Source: Paenibacillus phocaeensis (GTDB lineage Bacteria > Bacillota > Bacilli > Paenibacillales > Paenibacillaceae). From it: 45,572 bases of DNA. The stretch covers positions 81,738 through 127,309 of the forward strand of contig NZ_FCOQ01000017.1 in assembly GCF_900021165.1 (NCBI RefSeq). Reading direction: 5' to 3'. Both the position numbers and the translations under genes were made by a program. This document shows, piece after piece, positions 18,317-26,600 of the stretch. Each line of letters opens with the position of its first letter. Within the stretch, counting starts at the first letter, position 1. The notes beneath the pieces were generated by a model that did not search any database, was not told the DNA's origin, and saw only the letters and a program-made list of their open reading frames with translations.

Positions 18317-18358
18317 GCGAGCGTTTTCCTGGTTTTAGGGAAACGCTCGCCTTTTTTT
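18317..18358. terminator. Terminator between the dehydrogenase and ROK genes
   Basis: GCGAGCGTTTTCC at 18317-18329 pairs with GGGAAACGCTCGC at 18338-18350 and is followed by seven T at 18352-18358. A-rich DNA on the other side allows use by the converging ROK gene as well. Confidence 0.85.
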
Positions 18359-18384
18359 CATTCAAGAAGGGGGCGATGAGCATC

Positions 18385-19512
18385 TCAAATCTCCTCGATG
18401 AATGTCTTAACCTGCTGCAGCGCAGCACCTACGGCAGTCGCTTCCAGTTTATATTTGCAGCATTGCAGATAGGTGCCATCCGGCTCGAACGTATTCTTGC
18501 GGGCAAGGAGCTCCTGAAGCTGGCCGAGGTGCTCGTCCATATAGGCCCCCACATAACCCCCAACAATAACGTTGCAGTCGTACAGCATTCGTAAATTATT
18601 GATCGTGATCACCAAATAAGAGAGATATTCCTCCCAAAGGGCTTGCTGCACCGGGGCGTTCTCCCTTAGCAAACGGAAAAACTCCGCCATGCTTCCATTC
18701 GTGCTGTCCGACAAAATCTTCGCGGAGCAATAGGCATCAACACAGCCGCGCTGTCCGCAGTAACAGGTTCGTCCGTTCGGTACGATCGTCATGTGCCCGA
18801 ATTCGCTGCTTCGCTGATTTTGCCCGGCGTAGGTGCTCTGCCCGATAATGACGGAACCGCCGACACTGTTGTTCAGGGACAAATAGACAACGTCCTCAAC
18901 GCCGTCCTCGTTCCAGAACTCGGCCATCCCTGCGGCATTGGCGTCGTTAATCAACACGCAGGGATAGGGAATGAACTCTTCAAAGCTGCGGACGCCGCCT
19001 CCTCGAAAGTCGATCACGGAGGCATATTGAACCGTCTGATTGCCGTGAGATAAAATAGCCGGTAACGCAATGCCGACGCCAAGCAGCTTCTCCCGGTCGG
19101 CCCCGGATTCGTCCAGGAATCGCTCCACATGCTGACCGATTCCCTCGAAATAGGCCCGCTGATTCACAAACGGATACGTATGCCGTACGTGGTGGATGAC
19201 GTTGCCGCCTAGATCAATTAAGACGATGCTGATGTGATTTCGTGTAACATCAAGTCCCAGCGCATATTTGGCCAGGGGGTTATAGGAGATCGCTTTAGCT
19301 TTGCGGCCGCCCGTCGATTCGAAGAGCCCGGTCTCGATCACGAGGTCCCGCTCCTGGAGTTCCTTCAGGTTCTGCGTTACGGTTGGCAACGAGAGTTGTA
19401 AAGTATGGGCGATTTCCTGGATGGATATCGGATCATGCCGGTATAAGAACTGGTAAATGACTTTGCGATTGATTTTCTTGACCTCAATGCTGTTAGCGCG
19501 AGGAGTTTTCAT
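18385..19512 (-). CDS. ROK-family transcriptional regulator (XylR/NagC type)
   Basis: A 375-residue regulator. An N-terminal winged helix-turn-helix (about 10-70, ISIQEIAHTLQLSLPTVTQN) is fused to a ROK sugar-kinase-like domain that includes the zinc motif CYCGQRGC. The frame reaches a TTG at 19530, but the ATG at 19512 is preferred, with GGTGAG as its ribosome site. Such repressors release DNA on binding a sugar. It converges with the importer-dehydrogenase operon. Its own promoter has TATAAT (minus strand, 19563-19568), with an inverted repeat directly downstream that shares ten bases with the importer promoter. This supports control of both by this protein. Confidence 0.88.
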   Translation of the reverse strand: MKTPRANSIEVKKINRKVIYQFLYRHDPISIQEIAHTLQLSLPTVTQNLKELQERDLVIETGLFESTGGRKAKAISYNPLAKYALGLDVTRNHISIVLIDLGGNVIHHVRHTYPFVNQRAYFEGIGQHVERFLDESGADREKLLGVGIALPAILSHGNQTVQYASVIDFRGGGVRSFEEFIPYPCVLINDANAAGMAEFWNEDGVEDVVYLSLNNSVGGSVIIGQSTYAGQNQRSSEFGHMTIVPNGRTCYCGQRGCVDAYCSAKILSDSTNGSMAEFFRLLRENAPVQQALWEEYLSYLVITINNLRMLYDCNVIVGGYVGAYMDEHLGQLQELLARKNTFEPDGTYLQCCKYKLEATAVGAALQQVKTFIEEI

Positions 19513-19532
19513 AGCGAACAGACTCACCAACT

Positions 19533-19568
19533 TTAATAAATATCTTTTATTAATTACTTTATATTATA
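19533..19568 (-). promoter_or_regulatory. ROK gene promoter with candidate operator
   Basis: On the minus strand TATAAT lies at 19568-19563. Just downstream, TTAATAAA (19533-19540) and TTTATTAA (19546-19553) form a perfect 8-bp inverted repeat with a five-base spacer over the expected transcript start. This fits autorepression. CTTTTATTAA at 19544-19553 recurs at 13551. Confidence 0.45.
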
Positions 19569-19613
19569 CGGAACCAATTCATCTTGCAAACTAAGAAAGT
19601 CATAGGCATAACA

Positions 19614-19649
19614 AAACAACCAGCCCCTGCAGTGAAGGGCTGGTTGTTT
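19614..19649 (-). terminator. Terminator after the FAD oxidoreductase gene
   Basis: AAACAACCAGCCC at 19614-19626 pairs exactly with GGGCTGGTTGTTT at 19637-19649. On the minus strand the stem is followed by a T-rich tract, just beyond the stop of the gene at 19660. Confidence 0.75.
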
Positions 19650-19659
19650 GAGGTGCGGT

Positions 19660-21927
19660 TTACCGATGGGGCAGTGCATATACCCGAATCTCGATAACCT
19701 CGGCATAGCGCGACCCGTTCGTTTCCTCGACGATAAGCCGGATGGCGTTGGTCGGGACGGCGGTTTCAAGTTGGTGCACCCGCTTCCGCCGGCGATTTCC
19801 GGTTTCCGCAGCGAGGGGAATCCAGTTCCCGGCGGGATCCCGGGCCTCGAGCCGGTAGGTTTTGACCAGCTCAGGGAGGATCTCGAATGGCGTACGGTGG
19901 TGGTGCAGGTTGATCAGGTCCTCATTGACATCATCGTTGAAGATCAAATGGACCTCGCGGACAACGTGCTCGCACTCCCATGAGAGTTCAACCCAAGGCT
20001 GAGTATCCTGCGTCATCGGCTCCGACAGCCAGAGATGCGGCCCGCCGTAAGGGCGCTTGTAGCCGTCCAGCATATGCTCGGGGCGATAGGCGTCCGTGGC
20101 GAAGTCCGCTCGGAAGCAGAACGTTTTGCGTACCAGGCGCTTCATGCTCCATTCCACAACCGGCTGGGTATCGTCATGATCTTCGAGATCCTTCGAGACG
20201 CTGGTCGCCGCGCCCCGCTCAAAGGCAAGCAGCCCGGTCTGCGGCGTATGCGACAAGTAGAGCCGGACCGAGGGGTTGCTGCGGATGAGGATGAACGCAT
20301 TCTGCGGCTCCTCCGGCGTCCAGTCCAGCCGAACGGGCACCCACTGTCCGTCTCCTTTGGTTACGGCGGCGGTCGTTTGGTATTTGAGTGCGGCGGGCAC
20401 GTAGTTTTCCGGCCGCCCGGTGCTCCACACCTCGACTGTAAGCTCCGTGTCCTGCACCGCGTCCAGCCGCCATTCGATCGTGCCGGTGAGGCCGGGATCC
20501 GCCGGAAGCAGCAGGGCGACATCGCGTTCCAGTGGATACGCCTCGTCGGCCGATTCCGCCGCCAGCCGGGACAGGAAGGAGGAAGCGCTGAGCTTCGCGC
20601 TCCGGGCCAAGTCCGCGGCGTCTTCGTTGGCGACGCCCAGCACGGAGGCGTCCTGCCGCAGCAGCGTTTGCCGCAGCAGCGGGGTGTGCCGGCGCGACAG
20701 CTCCCGCGGCGTGACGCCCAGCTTCGCGCAGAGCGCTGCGGCGGTTCCGGCGGCCTCGCCGATGGTGGCGCAGGTCGCCATGACCCGCGTCGTGCCAAAC
20801 GCGACGTGCGTCGCGCTGATGTTGCGGCCCGCGAACAGCAGGTTGGTCACGTTCGCGGAGTAGAGCGAGCGGAACGGGATATGGTAGTTCCCGTCCGCGT
20901 GCAGATGCTTCGAGCCGCTTTCCTCGGCGTACATCCCTTGCGGCGGATGCAGGTCGATCGACCAGCCGCCGAAGGCGACCCGATCCTCGAACGGCTCCTG
21001 CGCCAGAATGTCGTTCTGGGTCAGCGTGTAGTCGCCGAGGAAGCGGCGGTATTCCCGCTTGCCGGGGATCGAGCCGACCCATTCCAAGGTCATGTTGTCG
21101 GCATCGAATTGTCCGGAATTTTTGATGTAATCCCAAATGCCGTAGATGACGGCCGACAGCTCGTCGCGGATGCGCTCGTTGTCGTGCACGGTATCCAGCT
21201 CGCCGCCCCATTCGATCCACCAGTAATGGCAGCCCGAGTCGCCGCTGCGGATCACGCGGTTCAGCGGGATCGGGGTCTGCGTAATATCCTTGGCGAAGGA
21301 CGGCGGGACGAATTTCACCGGGTGCCCGGCATCCTTCGTGTAGAACAGCAGCGTGCTGCCGAGCGTGATGTCGTCGGCGACCTCGGGCGCCCAGGCTTCG
21401 CCGAATTCGTGCCGGGCCTCCCGGCCCAGCCGGTATTTGGCGCCAGCCAGGAACCCGACCAGTCCGTCCCCGGTGCAGTCGAGGAAGATCGGGCTCTCGA
21501 AGCGGATACGCCGCTCCGAGCCCATCATCCAGCCGGTGACGGACCGGATCTGCCGTGCCTCCTCCGCGCCGTCCGCCTCGACTTCGTGCACGTCGGTGTT
21601 CAGGTATAACGAGAGGTGCGGCTCAGCCAGCACCGTCTCCAGCACGACCATATCCCAGAGATAGGGATTGCCGTCGGGATTGCGGTACTGGTTCTCCACG
21701 AACATTTCGCCCATGATCCCGGTCTCGCGGGCGTACCGGTTTGTGCCGTGCGCGGTCGCTCCGCAGACCCAGACGCGCACCTCGCTGCTGGAATTGCCGC
21801 CGAGTACCGGGCGGTTCTGCACGAGCGCGACCTTGCGCCCGAGCCGGGCCGCCGCCACGGCGGCGCAAACGCCGGCGAGGCCTCCGCCGACGACCGTAAT
21901 ATCGCTGCATACCGTTTCGTTTCTCAT
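19660..21927 (-). CDS. FAD-dependent oxidoreductase of the FAD_oxidored family (function unknown)
   Basis: A 755-residue protein. The N-terminal dinucleotide motif GGGLAG at 14-19 lies in a Rossmann fold, with further family blocks NRPVLGGNSSSEVRVW and FLDCTGDGLVGFLAGAKYR. About 250 C-terminal residues look like a beta-rich, carbohydrate-binding-like domain. No signal peptide is seen, so it is cytoplasmic. The family is poorly characterised. Members often sit beside sugar importers and glycoside hydrolases in Paenibacillus and Bacteroidetes, which suggests oxidation of a sugar or polyol. AAAGGGG precedes the ATG. It lies between a ROK regulator and an importer cluster; the 966 bases upstream are repeat-filled, so it is probably transcribed alone. 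Confidence 0.85.
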   Translation of the reverse strand: MRNETVCSDITVVGGGLAGVCAAVAAARLGRKVALVQNRPVLGGNSSSEVRVWVCGATAHGTNRYARETGIMGEMFVENQYRNPDGNPYLWDMVVLETVLAEPHLSLYLNTDVHEVEADGAEEARQIRSVTGWMMGSERRIRFESPIFLDCTGDGLVGFLAGAKYRLGREARHEFGEAWAPEVADDITLGSTLLFYTKDAGHPVKFVPPSFAKDITQTPIPLNRVIRSGDSGCHYWWIEWGGELDTVHDNERIRDELSAVIYGIWDYIKNSGQFDADNMTLEWVGSIPGKREYRRFLGDYTLTQNDILAQEPFEDRVAFGGWSIDLHPPQGMYAEESGSKHLHADGNYHIPFRSLYSANVTNLLFAGRNISATHVAFGTTRVMATCATIGEAAGTAAALCAKLGVTPRELSRRHTPLLRQTLLRQDASVLGVANEDAADLARSAKLSASSFLSRLAAESADEAYPLERDVALLLPADPGLTGTIEWRLDAVQDTELTVEVWSTGRPENYVPAALKYQTTAAVTKGDGQWVPVRLDWTPEEPQNAFILIRSNPSVRLYLSHTPQTGLLAFERGAATSVSKDLEDHDDTQPVVEWSMKRLVRKTFCFRADFATDAYRPEHMLDGYKRPYGGPHLWLSEPMTQDTQPWVELSWECEHVVREVHLIFNDDVNEDLINLHHHRTPFEILPELVKTYRLEARDPAGNWIPLAAETGNRRRKRVHQLETAVPTNAIRLIVEETNGSRYAEVIEIRVYALPHR

Positions 21928-22029
21928 TGGTTTGTGAACCCCTTTCGATTGACTGAATTAGTTGAACGTGCTGCCAAAAAGTGATTGGTCGAGCCATAAA
22001 TGCGCATATCCAGATGTGTGAATGGCGAG

Positions 22030-22390
22030 CCATAACTGAGATCTGCAAATGCGAGAAATATATGCTAAAAACCGCATACATTTCATCACCTCGGGTGACT
22101 TTGGCGGAATAGATATGAAATTTCATATATAATTAGCCCGCAGGAAGGCGGAAGCTGAGATTGTATATGAAAAATCGAATATAATTCGCCTTTTTGGTTG
22201 CTGACGCCGAAATGTGTTCGAAAAATCGAATACAATCGGACGTTTGCAGCGACTTCGGCGGAATAAATATGAAATTTCATATATAATTAGCCCGCAGGAA
22301 GGCGGAAGCTGAGATTGTATATGAAAAATCGAATATAATTCGCCTTTTTGGTTGCTGACGCCGAAATGTGTTCGAAAAACCGAGTATATT
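22030..22390. repeat. Intergenic hairpin repeat, about 51-base units, with a 154-base tandem duplication
   Basis: Units of about 49-53 bases recur, each with a short inverted repeat around an A-rich loop: TATGC/GCATA near 22053-22072, ATATGAAATTTCATAT (perfect palindrome) near 22115 and again near 22269, and TTCGAAAAATCGAA near 22217. Three units form a 154-base block (from 22103) that is repeated from 22257 with few changes up to about 22385. No coding frame explains it. Confidence 0.75.
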
Positions 22391-22430
22391 TGGGCGCTTT
22401 ACTCCCGGCGCGCGTTCTTGTGCAGCACGA

Positions 22431-22712
22431 TGGCAAGTAACTATAGACGCATGACGGTAACTAAGGAGCTTGGCAAGTAATTTTGACGCTTGACGGTAAC
22501 TAAGGAGCTTGGCAAGTAATTTTGACGCATGACGGTAACTAAGGAGCTTGGCAAGTAATTTTGACGCTTGACGGTAACTAAGGGGCTTGGCAAGTAACTT
22601 TGAACGCTTGGCAGTAACTAAGGGAGCCTGGCAAGTAACTTTAGACACATGATGGCAACTATGGCGCTTGATAAGTAACTTTCAACGCTTGTCATGTAAC
22701 TATAGGTATTTT
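22431..22712. repeat. Tandem minisatellite with a 39-41 base unit
   Basis: TGGCAAGTAA starts near 22431, 22471, 22510, 22549, 22588 and 22629, with a variant at 22669 and a final half unit. Each 39-41 base unit splits into two related halves of about 20 bases containing GTAACT or GTAATT, giving about 14 half units. The central copies are nearly identical and the outer ones have drifted, as expected of a slipping repeat. There are no unique spacers, so it is not CRISPR. Confidence 0.85.
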
Positions 22713-22893
22713 TATAGAGAACTAGTACATTTGTGACAACACTTAAGCCCGTAGAATCGCCAAAATGCTGCGCTCAATGCAACATGATCAGCTCGCCCCA
22801 CCGCCAGCCGCCAGCCGCGGACCTAAGCGAAAGAAATGTTGTAGAGTCCACAACATATCCGGTTACTGGCGGCAGGCTAACTGCCGCACGGCC
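22713..22893. other. Short spacer after the minisatellite
   Basis: A small inverted repeat, ATGTTGT at 22836-22842 and ACAACAT at 22850-22856, could end transcription of the minus-strand permease gene, though no clear T-run is present. Nothing else is recognised. Confidence 0.3.
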
Positions 22894-23721
22894 TTACCCC
22901 TTCACCGCCGAACTCGACACCCCCTGGATGATGTATTTCTGGCCGATCAGGAAGACGAGGATCATCGGAATAATGCCCGCGGTGGCCGCCGCCATCATGC
23001 CGTTGTAATCGACGGTGTTCTCCAGGATGAAATTTTGCAGGCCAAGCGGGACGGTGAACAGATCCTGGTCGATCAGGAACACCAGCGCGTTCTCGTAATC
23101 GTTCCAATGCCAGGAGAAGTCGATGATCGCCAGCGTAGCGAGCGCCGGCTTGGCCAGCGGCAGGATCAGCCGGAAGAAGATGCGGAAATGCCCGGCGCCG
23201 TCGATGAAGGCGGCTTCGGAGATTTCCTGCGGCACGGTGAGGAAGAACTGCCGCATCATGAACACCCCGAAGATCGTAAACATCCCGGGCAGAATCAGCG
23301 CCCAATGGGTGTTGTAAATCCCCGCCCAGTCGAACATGATGAACTTCGGCACGAACAGCACCTGCGGCGGAACCATCATCATCGACAGGTATACCAGGAA
23401 CATCGCGTTCCGCCCCTTGAACTCGATCCGCGAGAATCCGTAAGCGGCCAGCGAAGACAACAACACGGCGCCGGTGACGCTGATCAGCGATATTTTCAGA
23501 GAGTTTAAGTAGTAGTGGGTGAAGCTGTTCTTCCCGGTCCACACCTTGATATGGTGCTCCCAGTTGAAGTCGGCGGGAATCCACTTGATCGGAAATTCGA
23601 ATACCTCCGCCGGCGTTTTGAACGAGGTGCTGATCATCCATAGGAACGGAACGACCATAAGTATCCCGAACAAGAGCATGACGCACGTGGTGACGATTTT
23701 AGTGACGGAAGTCGATGGCAT
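22894..23721 (-). CDS. Sugar ABC transporter permease, MalG/CUT1 type
   Basis: A 275-residue six-helix permease of the CUT1 family. It carries the EAA loop EISEAAFIDGAGHFRIFF and ends in the family tail KYIIQGVSSSAVKG. AAGGAGGAAAAAGC lies just before the ATG. It pairs with the MalF/UgpA-type permease at 24011, but 289 bases of repeat DNA separate the two genes, which is unusual within such an operon. With the binding protein at 25109 it forms an importer for an unidentified sugar; the ATPase must be encoded elsewhere. Confidence 0.92.
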   Translation of the reverse strand: MPSTSVTKIVTTCVMLLFGILMVVPFLWMISTSFKTPAEVFEFPIKWIPADFNWEHHIKVWTGKNSFTHYYLNSLKISLISVTGAVLLSSLAAYGFSRIEFKGRNAMFLVYLSMMMVPPQVLFVPKFIMFDWAGIYNTHWALILPGMFTIFGVFMMRQFFLTVPQEISEAAFIDGAGHFRIFFRLILPLAKPALATLAIIDFSWHWNDYENALVFLIDQDLFTVPLGLQNFILENTVDYNGMMAAATAGIIPMILVFLIGQKYIIQGVSSSAVKG

Positions 23722-23780
23722 GCTTTTTCCTCCTTAAATAATGCGAGTGATCTGGGGCCGGAGATTCCTTATCAAAACAA

Positions 23781-23978
23781 AATAGCGGAAGTTGATGGCC
23801 TTATTTTTTGTATTTGTGCCTGGATCTCCCGAATAGCGGAACTTTATGGCCTTATCTGCCACAAAACGGTGCGAAATACAGCTAACTCCCGCCCATTCGG
23901 GAAAATAGCGCCATAAATGTCCTCTATATTGCTGAAAGTGAGGGGGTTCGCCGAAATAGCGCCATTTTATTCCCCTAT
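23781..23978. repeat. Four copies of a 24-base AATAGCG element between two permease genes
   Basis: Copies start at 23781, 23832, 23904 and 23955, each beginning AATAGCG and ending in TAT. The first two read about AATAGCGGAAsTTkATGGCC; the last two have CCAT after the AATAGCG. The spacings are 51, 72 and 51 bases. The region is non-coding and AT-richer than the flanking genes. Confidence 0.75.
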
Positions 23979-24010
23979 CTATTGGGTTCGTCCGGAATCA
24001 ACCATTCGTA

Positions 24011-24892
24011 TTAATAATGCACCCAGCGTTTTTGGCCGACCCATTGGATGACGGTGAAAATCAGGATGATCAGGAACAGCGCCCAGGAAATCGCCGAGGC
24101 GTAGCCCATCTCGTAATAGCGGAAGGCGTTCTGGTAGATGAACAGCGACAGTACGGTCGTGCTGTTCCCGGGGCCGCCCTGCGTGATCGCCTGGATGATC
24201 CCGAACTGCTTGATCGACATGATCAAGCCGGTTACGAGCAGCAGGAAGGTGGTCGGGCTGACGAGCGGCCAGACGACGCTGCGGATCGTTTGCCAGGTGC
24301 GGGCACCGTCAATTTTGGCGGCTTCCAGCAGTTCGCCGGAAATTTCCTGCAGGGCGGCCAGGTAGATGATCATGTTGTAGCCGAGCATGAACCAGACCCA
24401 AATGATGTCGATGGCGTACATCGAGGTCTCCGTAGTCGAGAGCCACCCCGGCGGGTGGGCGATGCCGATCGCCCGCAGCAGGCCGTTGATCGGCCCGTTC
24501 GTCGGCTGGAACAGCAGCATCCACACGAATGCGACGGCGACGCCGCTGGTGATATAAGGCATGAAGTATAAGGCGCGCAGCAGCTTCTTCATATGCACGG
24601 AACGGTTCAGGACCACCGCCACGACAAAAGCCAACCCGATCGACACCGGCACCGAGAGCAGGAAGATCAGGGTATTTTTCAGCGCGATATAGAAGACTTC
24701 ATCCCCGAGCATTCGTTGGATATTGGCGAGTCCGATGAACCGGGTGTCCGGCTTCATGAACTTGTAATCCGTGAACATCAAGTAAAACGAATACAGGGCC
24801 GGTAAAATAAAAAACAGCAGCACGCCGATCATGTTCGGCCCGATAAACACGTATCCCAGCAGTTGCTGCCTTTTCATCCACGATGTTCTCAC
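24011..24892 (-). CDS. Sugar ABC transporter permease, MalF/UgpA type
   Basis: A 293-residue permease with six helices and the EAA loop LLEAAKIDGARTWQTI, standard for the first permease of CUT1 importers. The start is a GTG at 24892 with AGAGGAG nine bases upstream. It is preceded by its own promoter-like region (24936-24974) after the binding-protein terminator, so permease levels may be set separately from the binding protein. It works with the MalG-type permease at 22894 and the lipoprotein at 25109. Confidence 0.92.
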   Translation of the reverse strand: MRTSWMKRQQLLGYVFIGPNMIGVLLFFILPALYSFYLMFTDYKFMKPDTRFIGLANIQRMLGDEVFYIALKNTLIFLLSVPVSIGLAFVVAVVLNRSVHMKKLLRALYFMPYITSGVAVAFVWMLLFQPTNGPINGLLRAIGIAHPPGWLSTTETSMYAIDIIWVWFMLGYNMIIYLAALQEISGELLEAAKIDGARTWQTIRSVVWPLVSPTTFLLLVTGLIMSIKQFGIIQAITQGGPGNSTTVLSLFIYQNAFRYYEMGYASAISWALFLIILIFTVIQWVGQKRWVHY

Positions 24893-24935
24893 ATGGTTCC
24901 ACTCCTCTTGGGCTTGAAAGTTCGGTTACGTCCTC

Positions 24936-24974
24936 AGCATAGCAGGAGCGGGCGGGCCGTTATAAGGAACAAAA
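24936..24974 (-). promoter_or_regulatory. Internal promoter and GAACAAA site before the permease gene
   Basis: On the minus strand TGCTATGCT (24944-24936) is an extended -10 and no good -35 is present. GGAACAAAA lies at 24966-24974 on the plus strand. The same pair of elements occurs before the binding-protein gene at 26492-26552. Confidence 0.4.
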
Positions 24975-25038
24975 CCACCGACCTCATGCTACAGAAATAC
25001 GCATTTCTCAGGCAGCCCGCAGGGCGGCGCAGGGGAGC

Positions 25039-25055
25039 TGTAGATTTGTTCTATT
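25039..25055 (-). repeat. 17-base element shared with the kinase upstream region
   Basis: TGTAGATTTGTTCTATT (plus strand) is repeated exactly at 29627-29643. Both copies lie upstream of minus-strand genes of this cluster and contain GAACAAA on the minus strand. It is a candidate binding site for the local response regulator. Confidence 0.45.
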
Positions 25056-25060
25056 TGGTG

Positions 25061-25095
25061 AAAAAAGAGATAAGCCCGGCTGCACCCAGCCGGAC
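25061..25095 (-). terminator. Intra-cluster terminator after the binding-protein gene
   Basis: On the minus strand GTCCGGCTG (25095-25087) pairs with CAGCCGGGC (25082-25074) and is followed shortly by TTTTTT (25066-25061). It would favour binding protein over permease in the transcript pool. Confidence 0.7.
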
Positions 25096-25108
25096 CTGTC
25101 TCATGCCG

Positions 25109-26449
25109 TTATTTGTTTTGCTGCAGGTACTCATTATGACGTTTCACCATCGCTTGCACGGTTTGCTCGGCGTTCTGATTGCCCAGGAAGAACTTCTCGT
25201 ATTCCTGCGAGCGCATATCTACCATTTCTTGCGGGAGCTTGCGGACGAAGGTCGGCGTCTCGTTCCCGTACAGGACGAATTCCAGCGATTCCTGGTCGTA
25301 GGTGTCCGCGTGTTCGCCAAGCAAGCTCTGGATCGCGGCGTCCTGGTCAACCGCATTCGATGCGGGCAGCCGTCCTCCGGCCGCCATCGGCATCATGCCT
25401 TCGTCGGCATACCATTTGAGGAACTCCCAGGCGGCTTCCGTGTTCTTCGAGTTGGCATTAATCGAGATAAAATCGCCCACGCCGCCGCTGGTGATGAAGT
25501 CGGCTTCGTTCTCCGCCAGTCTCGGCACGGGGGCAAACGCGATTTTAAAGTCGCGAGGGAAGTCCTTCATATTATTGGAGCTGCGCAGCAGCCATTCCCC
25601 GATGTTGATCATTGCGGCTTCGCCGCCGAGGAACATGTTCTCCACCGGCATTTTGGACGTCAGTTGCTCGCCGAGCGGCGGTGTAGTCTGGTCGTCCTTC
25701 ATCATCGTATTCATCGACTCCAGCCATTTCAGCACAAGCGGATGGTCCATGTTGGAGCTGCCGTCCTCCTTGACGTAGCCGTACTTCTCCAGGACCGAAT
25801 CCATCGGATCGGCGAACGGTTCCATGTGCTGTACCAGCCCGTATTTGAAGCCGGCGGCTTTCAGCGTCTTGGCATATTCCCGGGCTTCGTCCCAGGTCCA
25901 AGCCTTCGGCACCTCGAGCCCGGCGGCGTCCAATGCATCCTTGTTTAGGGCGAAGAACTGGACGTTCTTCTTGGTGGGGATCCCGTAATACTTGCCGTCG
26001 ATTTGCCAGGTGGCTGCGTTGGACCCGATTTTCTCATCGATATTGTAGTCCGAAAAAACACTCAAATCGAGCACTGTGCCGGACTCGACCCGTTTGGCCG
26101 CCTGCGTCACCGAGTAGTTCGCGAAGAGATCCACCGCTTGCCCTGTGGCGAGCGCGGTGTCGAGCTTCAGGTTCCCATCGTCGTCATTTACGAACCGAAC
26201 ATATTCGACCTGGACGTCGGGATGCGCGGCATTCCAAGCGTCCACGACGGCTTGCGGACCGGCTTCCGGCGGAACTCCGCCCCACATCGTCAGCTTGATC
26301 GTCTCGCCCGATGAAGGCGCTTTCGAATCTGGGGTTACCGCTCCCGAATTTCCTTTTGCCCCATTACTGTTATTCCCGCCGCAGCCGGCCAACAAGCCGA
26401 TCAGCAGCGTGCAGAGCAGCAGTGCGGCCCATCCTTTTTTGTTTCTCAC
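25109..26449 (-). CDS. Extracellular sugar-binding lipoprotein, MalE/UgpB type
   Basis: A 446-residue lipoprotein with signal peptide and lipobox LLAGC (Cys23), an Asn/Gly/Ser-rich linker, then the family 1 solute-binding fold starting ETIKLTMWGG. The start is a GTG at 26449 with GGGAGGTC upstream. It binds the substrate of the permeases encoded downstream (24892 to 22894). It lies directly after the response regulator gene and has its own promoter-like elements, so it is likely the main target of that two-component pair. The ligand is not evident from sequence. Confidence 0.92.
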   Translation of the reverse strand: MRNKKGWAALLLCTLLIGLLAGCGGNNSNGAKGNSGAVTPDSKAPSSGETIKLTMWGGVPPEAGPQAVVDAWNAAHPDVQVEYVRFVNDDDGNLKLDTALATGQAVDLFANYSVTQAAKRVESGTVLDLSVFSDYNIDEKIGSNAATWQIDGKYYGIPTKKNVQFFALNKDALDAAGLEVPKAWTWDEAREYAKTLKAAGFKYGLVQHMEPFADPMDSVLEKYGYVKEDGSSNMDHPLVLKWLESMNTMMKDDQTTPPLGEQLTSKMPVENMFLGGEAAMINIGEWLLRSSNNMKDFPRDFKIAFAPVPRLAENEADFITSGGVGDFISINANSKNTEAAWEFLKWYADEGMMPMAAGGRLPASNAVDQDAAIQSLLGEHADTYDQESLEFVLYGNETPTFVRKLPQEMVDMRSQEYEKFFLGNQNAEQTVQAMVKRHNEYLQQNK

Positions 26450-26491
26450 GGGTAAAGACCTCCCTGTATCGTTGATGGTTGAATCCCCCTC

Positions 26492-26552
26492 ATCGTAGCA
26501 GGGGACGGGAGCGGAATTGAACCTACATATCCCTTCAGATCACGGAACAAAA
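26492..26552 (-). promoter_or_regulatory. Promoter region of the binding-protein gene with GAACAAA site
   Basis: Minus-strand TGCTACGAT (26500-26492) is an extended -10 without a clear -35, typical of an activator-dependent promoter. GGAACAAAA at 26544-26552 on the plus strand matches the copy at 24966. Confidence 0.4.
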
Positions 26553-26600
26553 TGATGCAATTGCACGCCCGAAAACGAGGATTAGGCCCATGGATTTCTT

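Noticed and set aside
20035..21609. 524-residue plus-strand frame opposite the FAD oxidoreductase
   Set aside because: Shadow frame rich in Arg, Gly and Ala, with no ribosome site or recognisable motif.
22277..22648. 123-residue minus-strand frame with repeats of SKLLAKLLSYRQA
   Set aside because: It is the translation of the 39-base minisatellite, whose period is a multiple of three. There is no convincing ribosome site and the remaining sequence falls in another repeat.
22431..22712. Possible CRISPR array
   Set aside because: The units are back to back and related throughout, with no unique spacers and no cas genes nearby.
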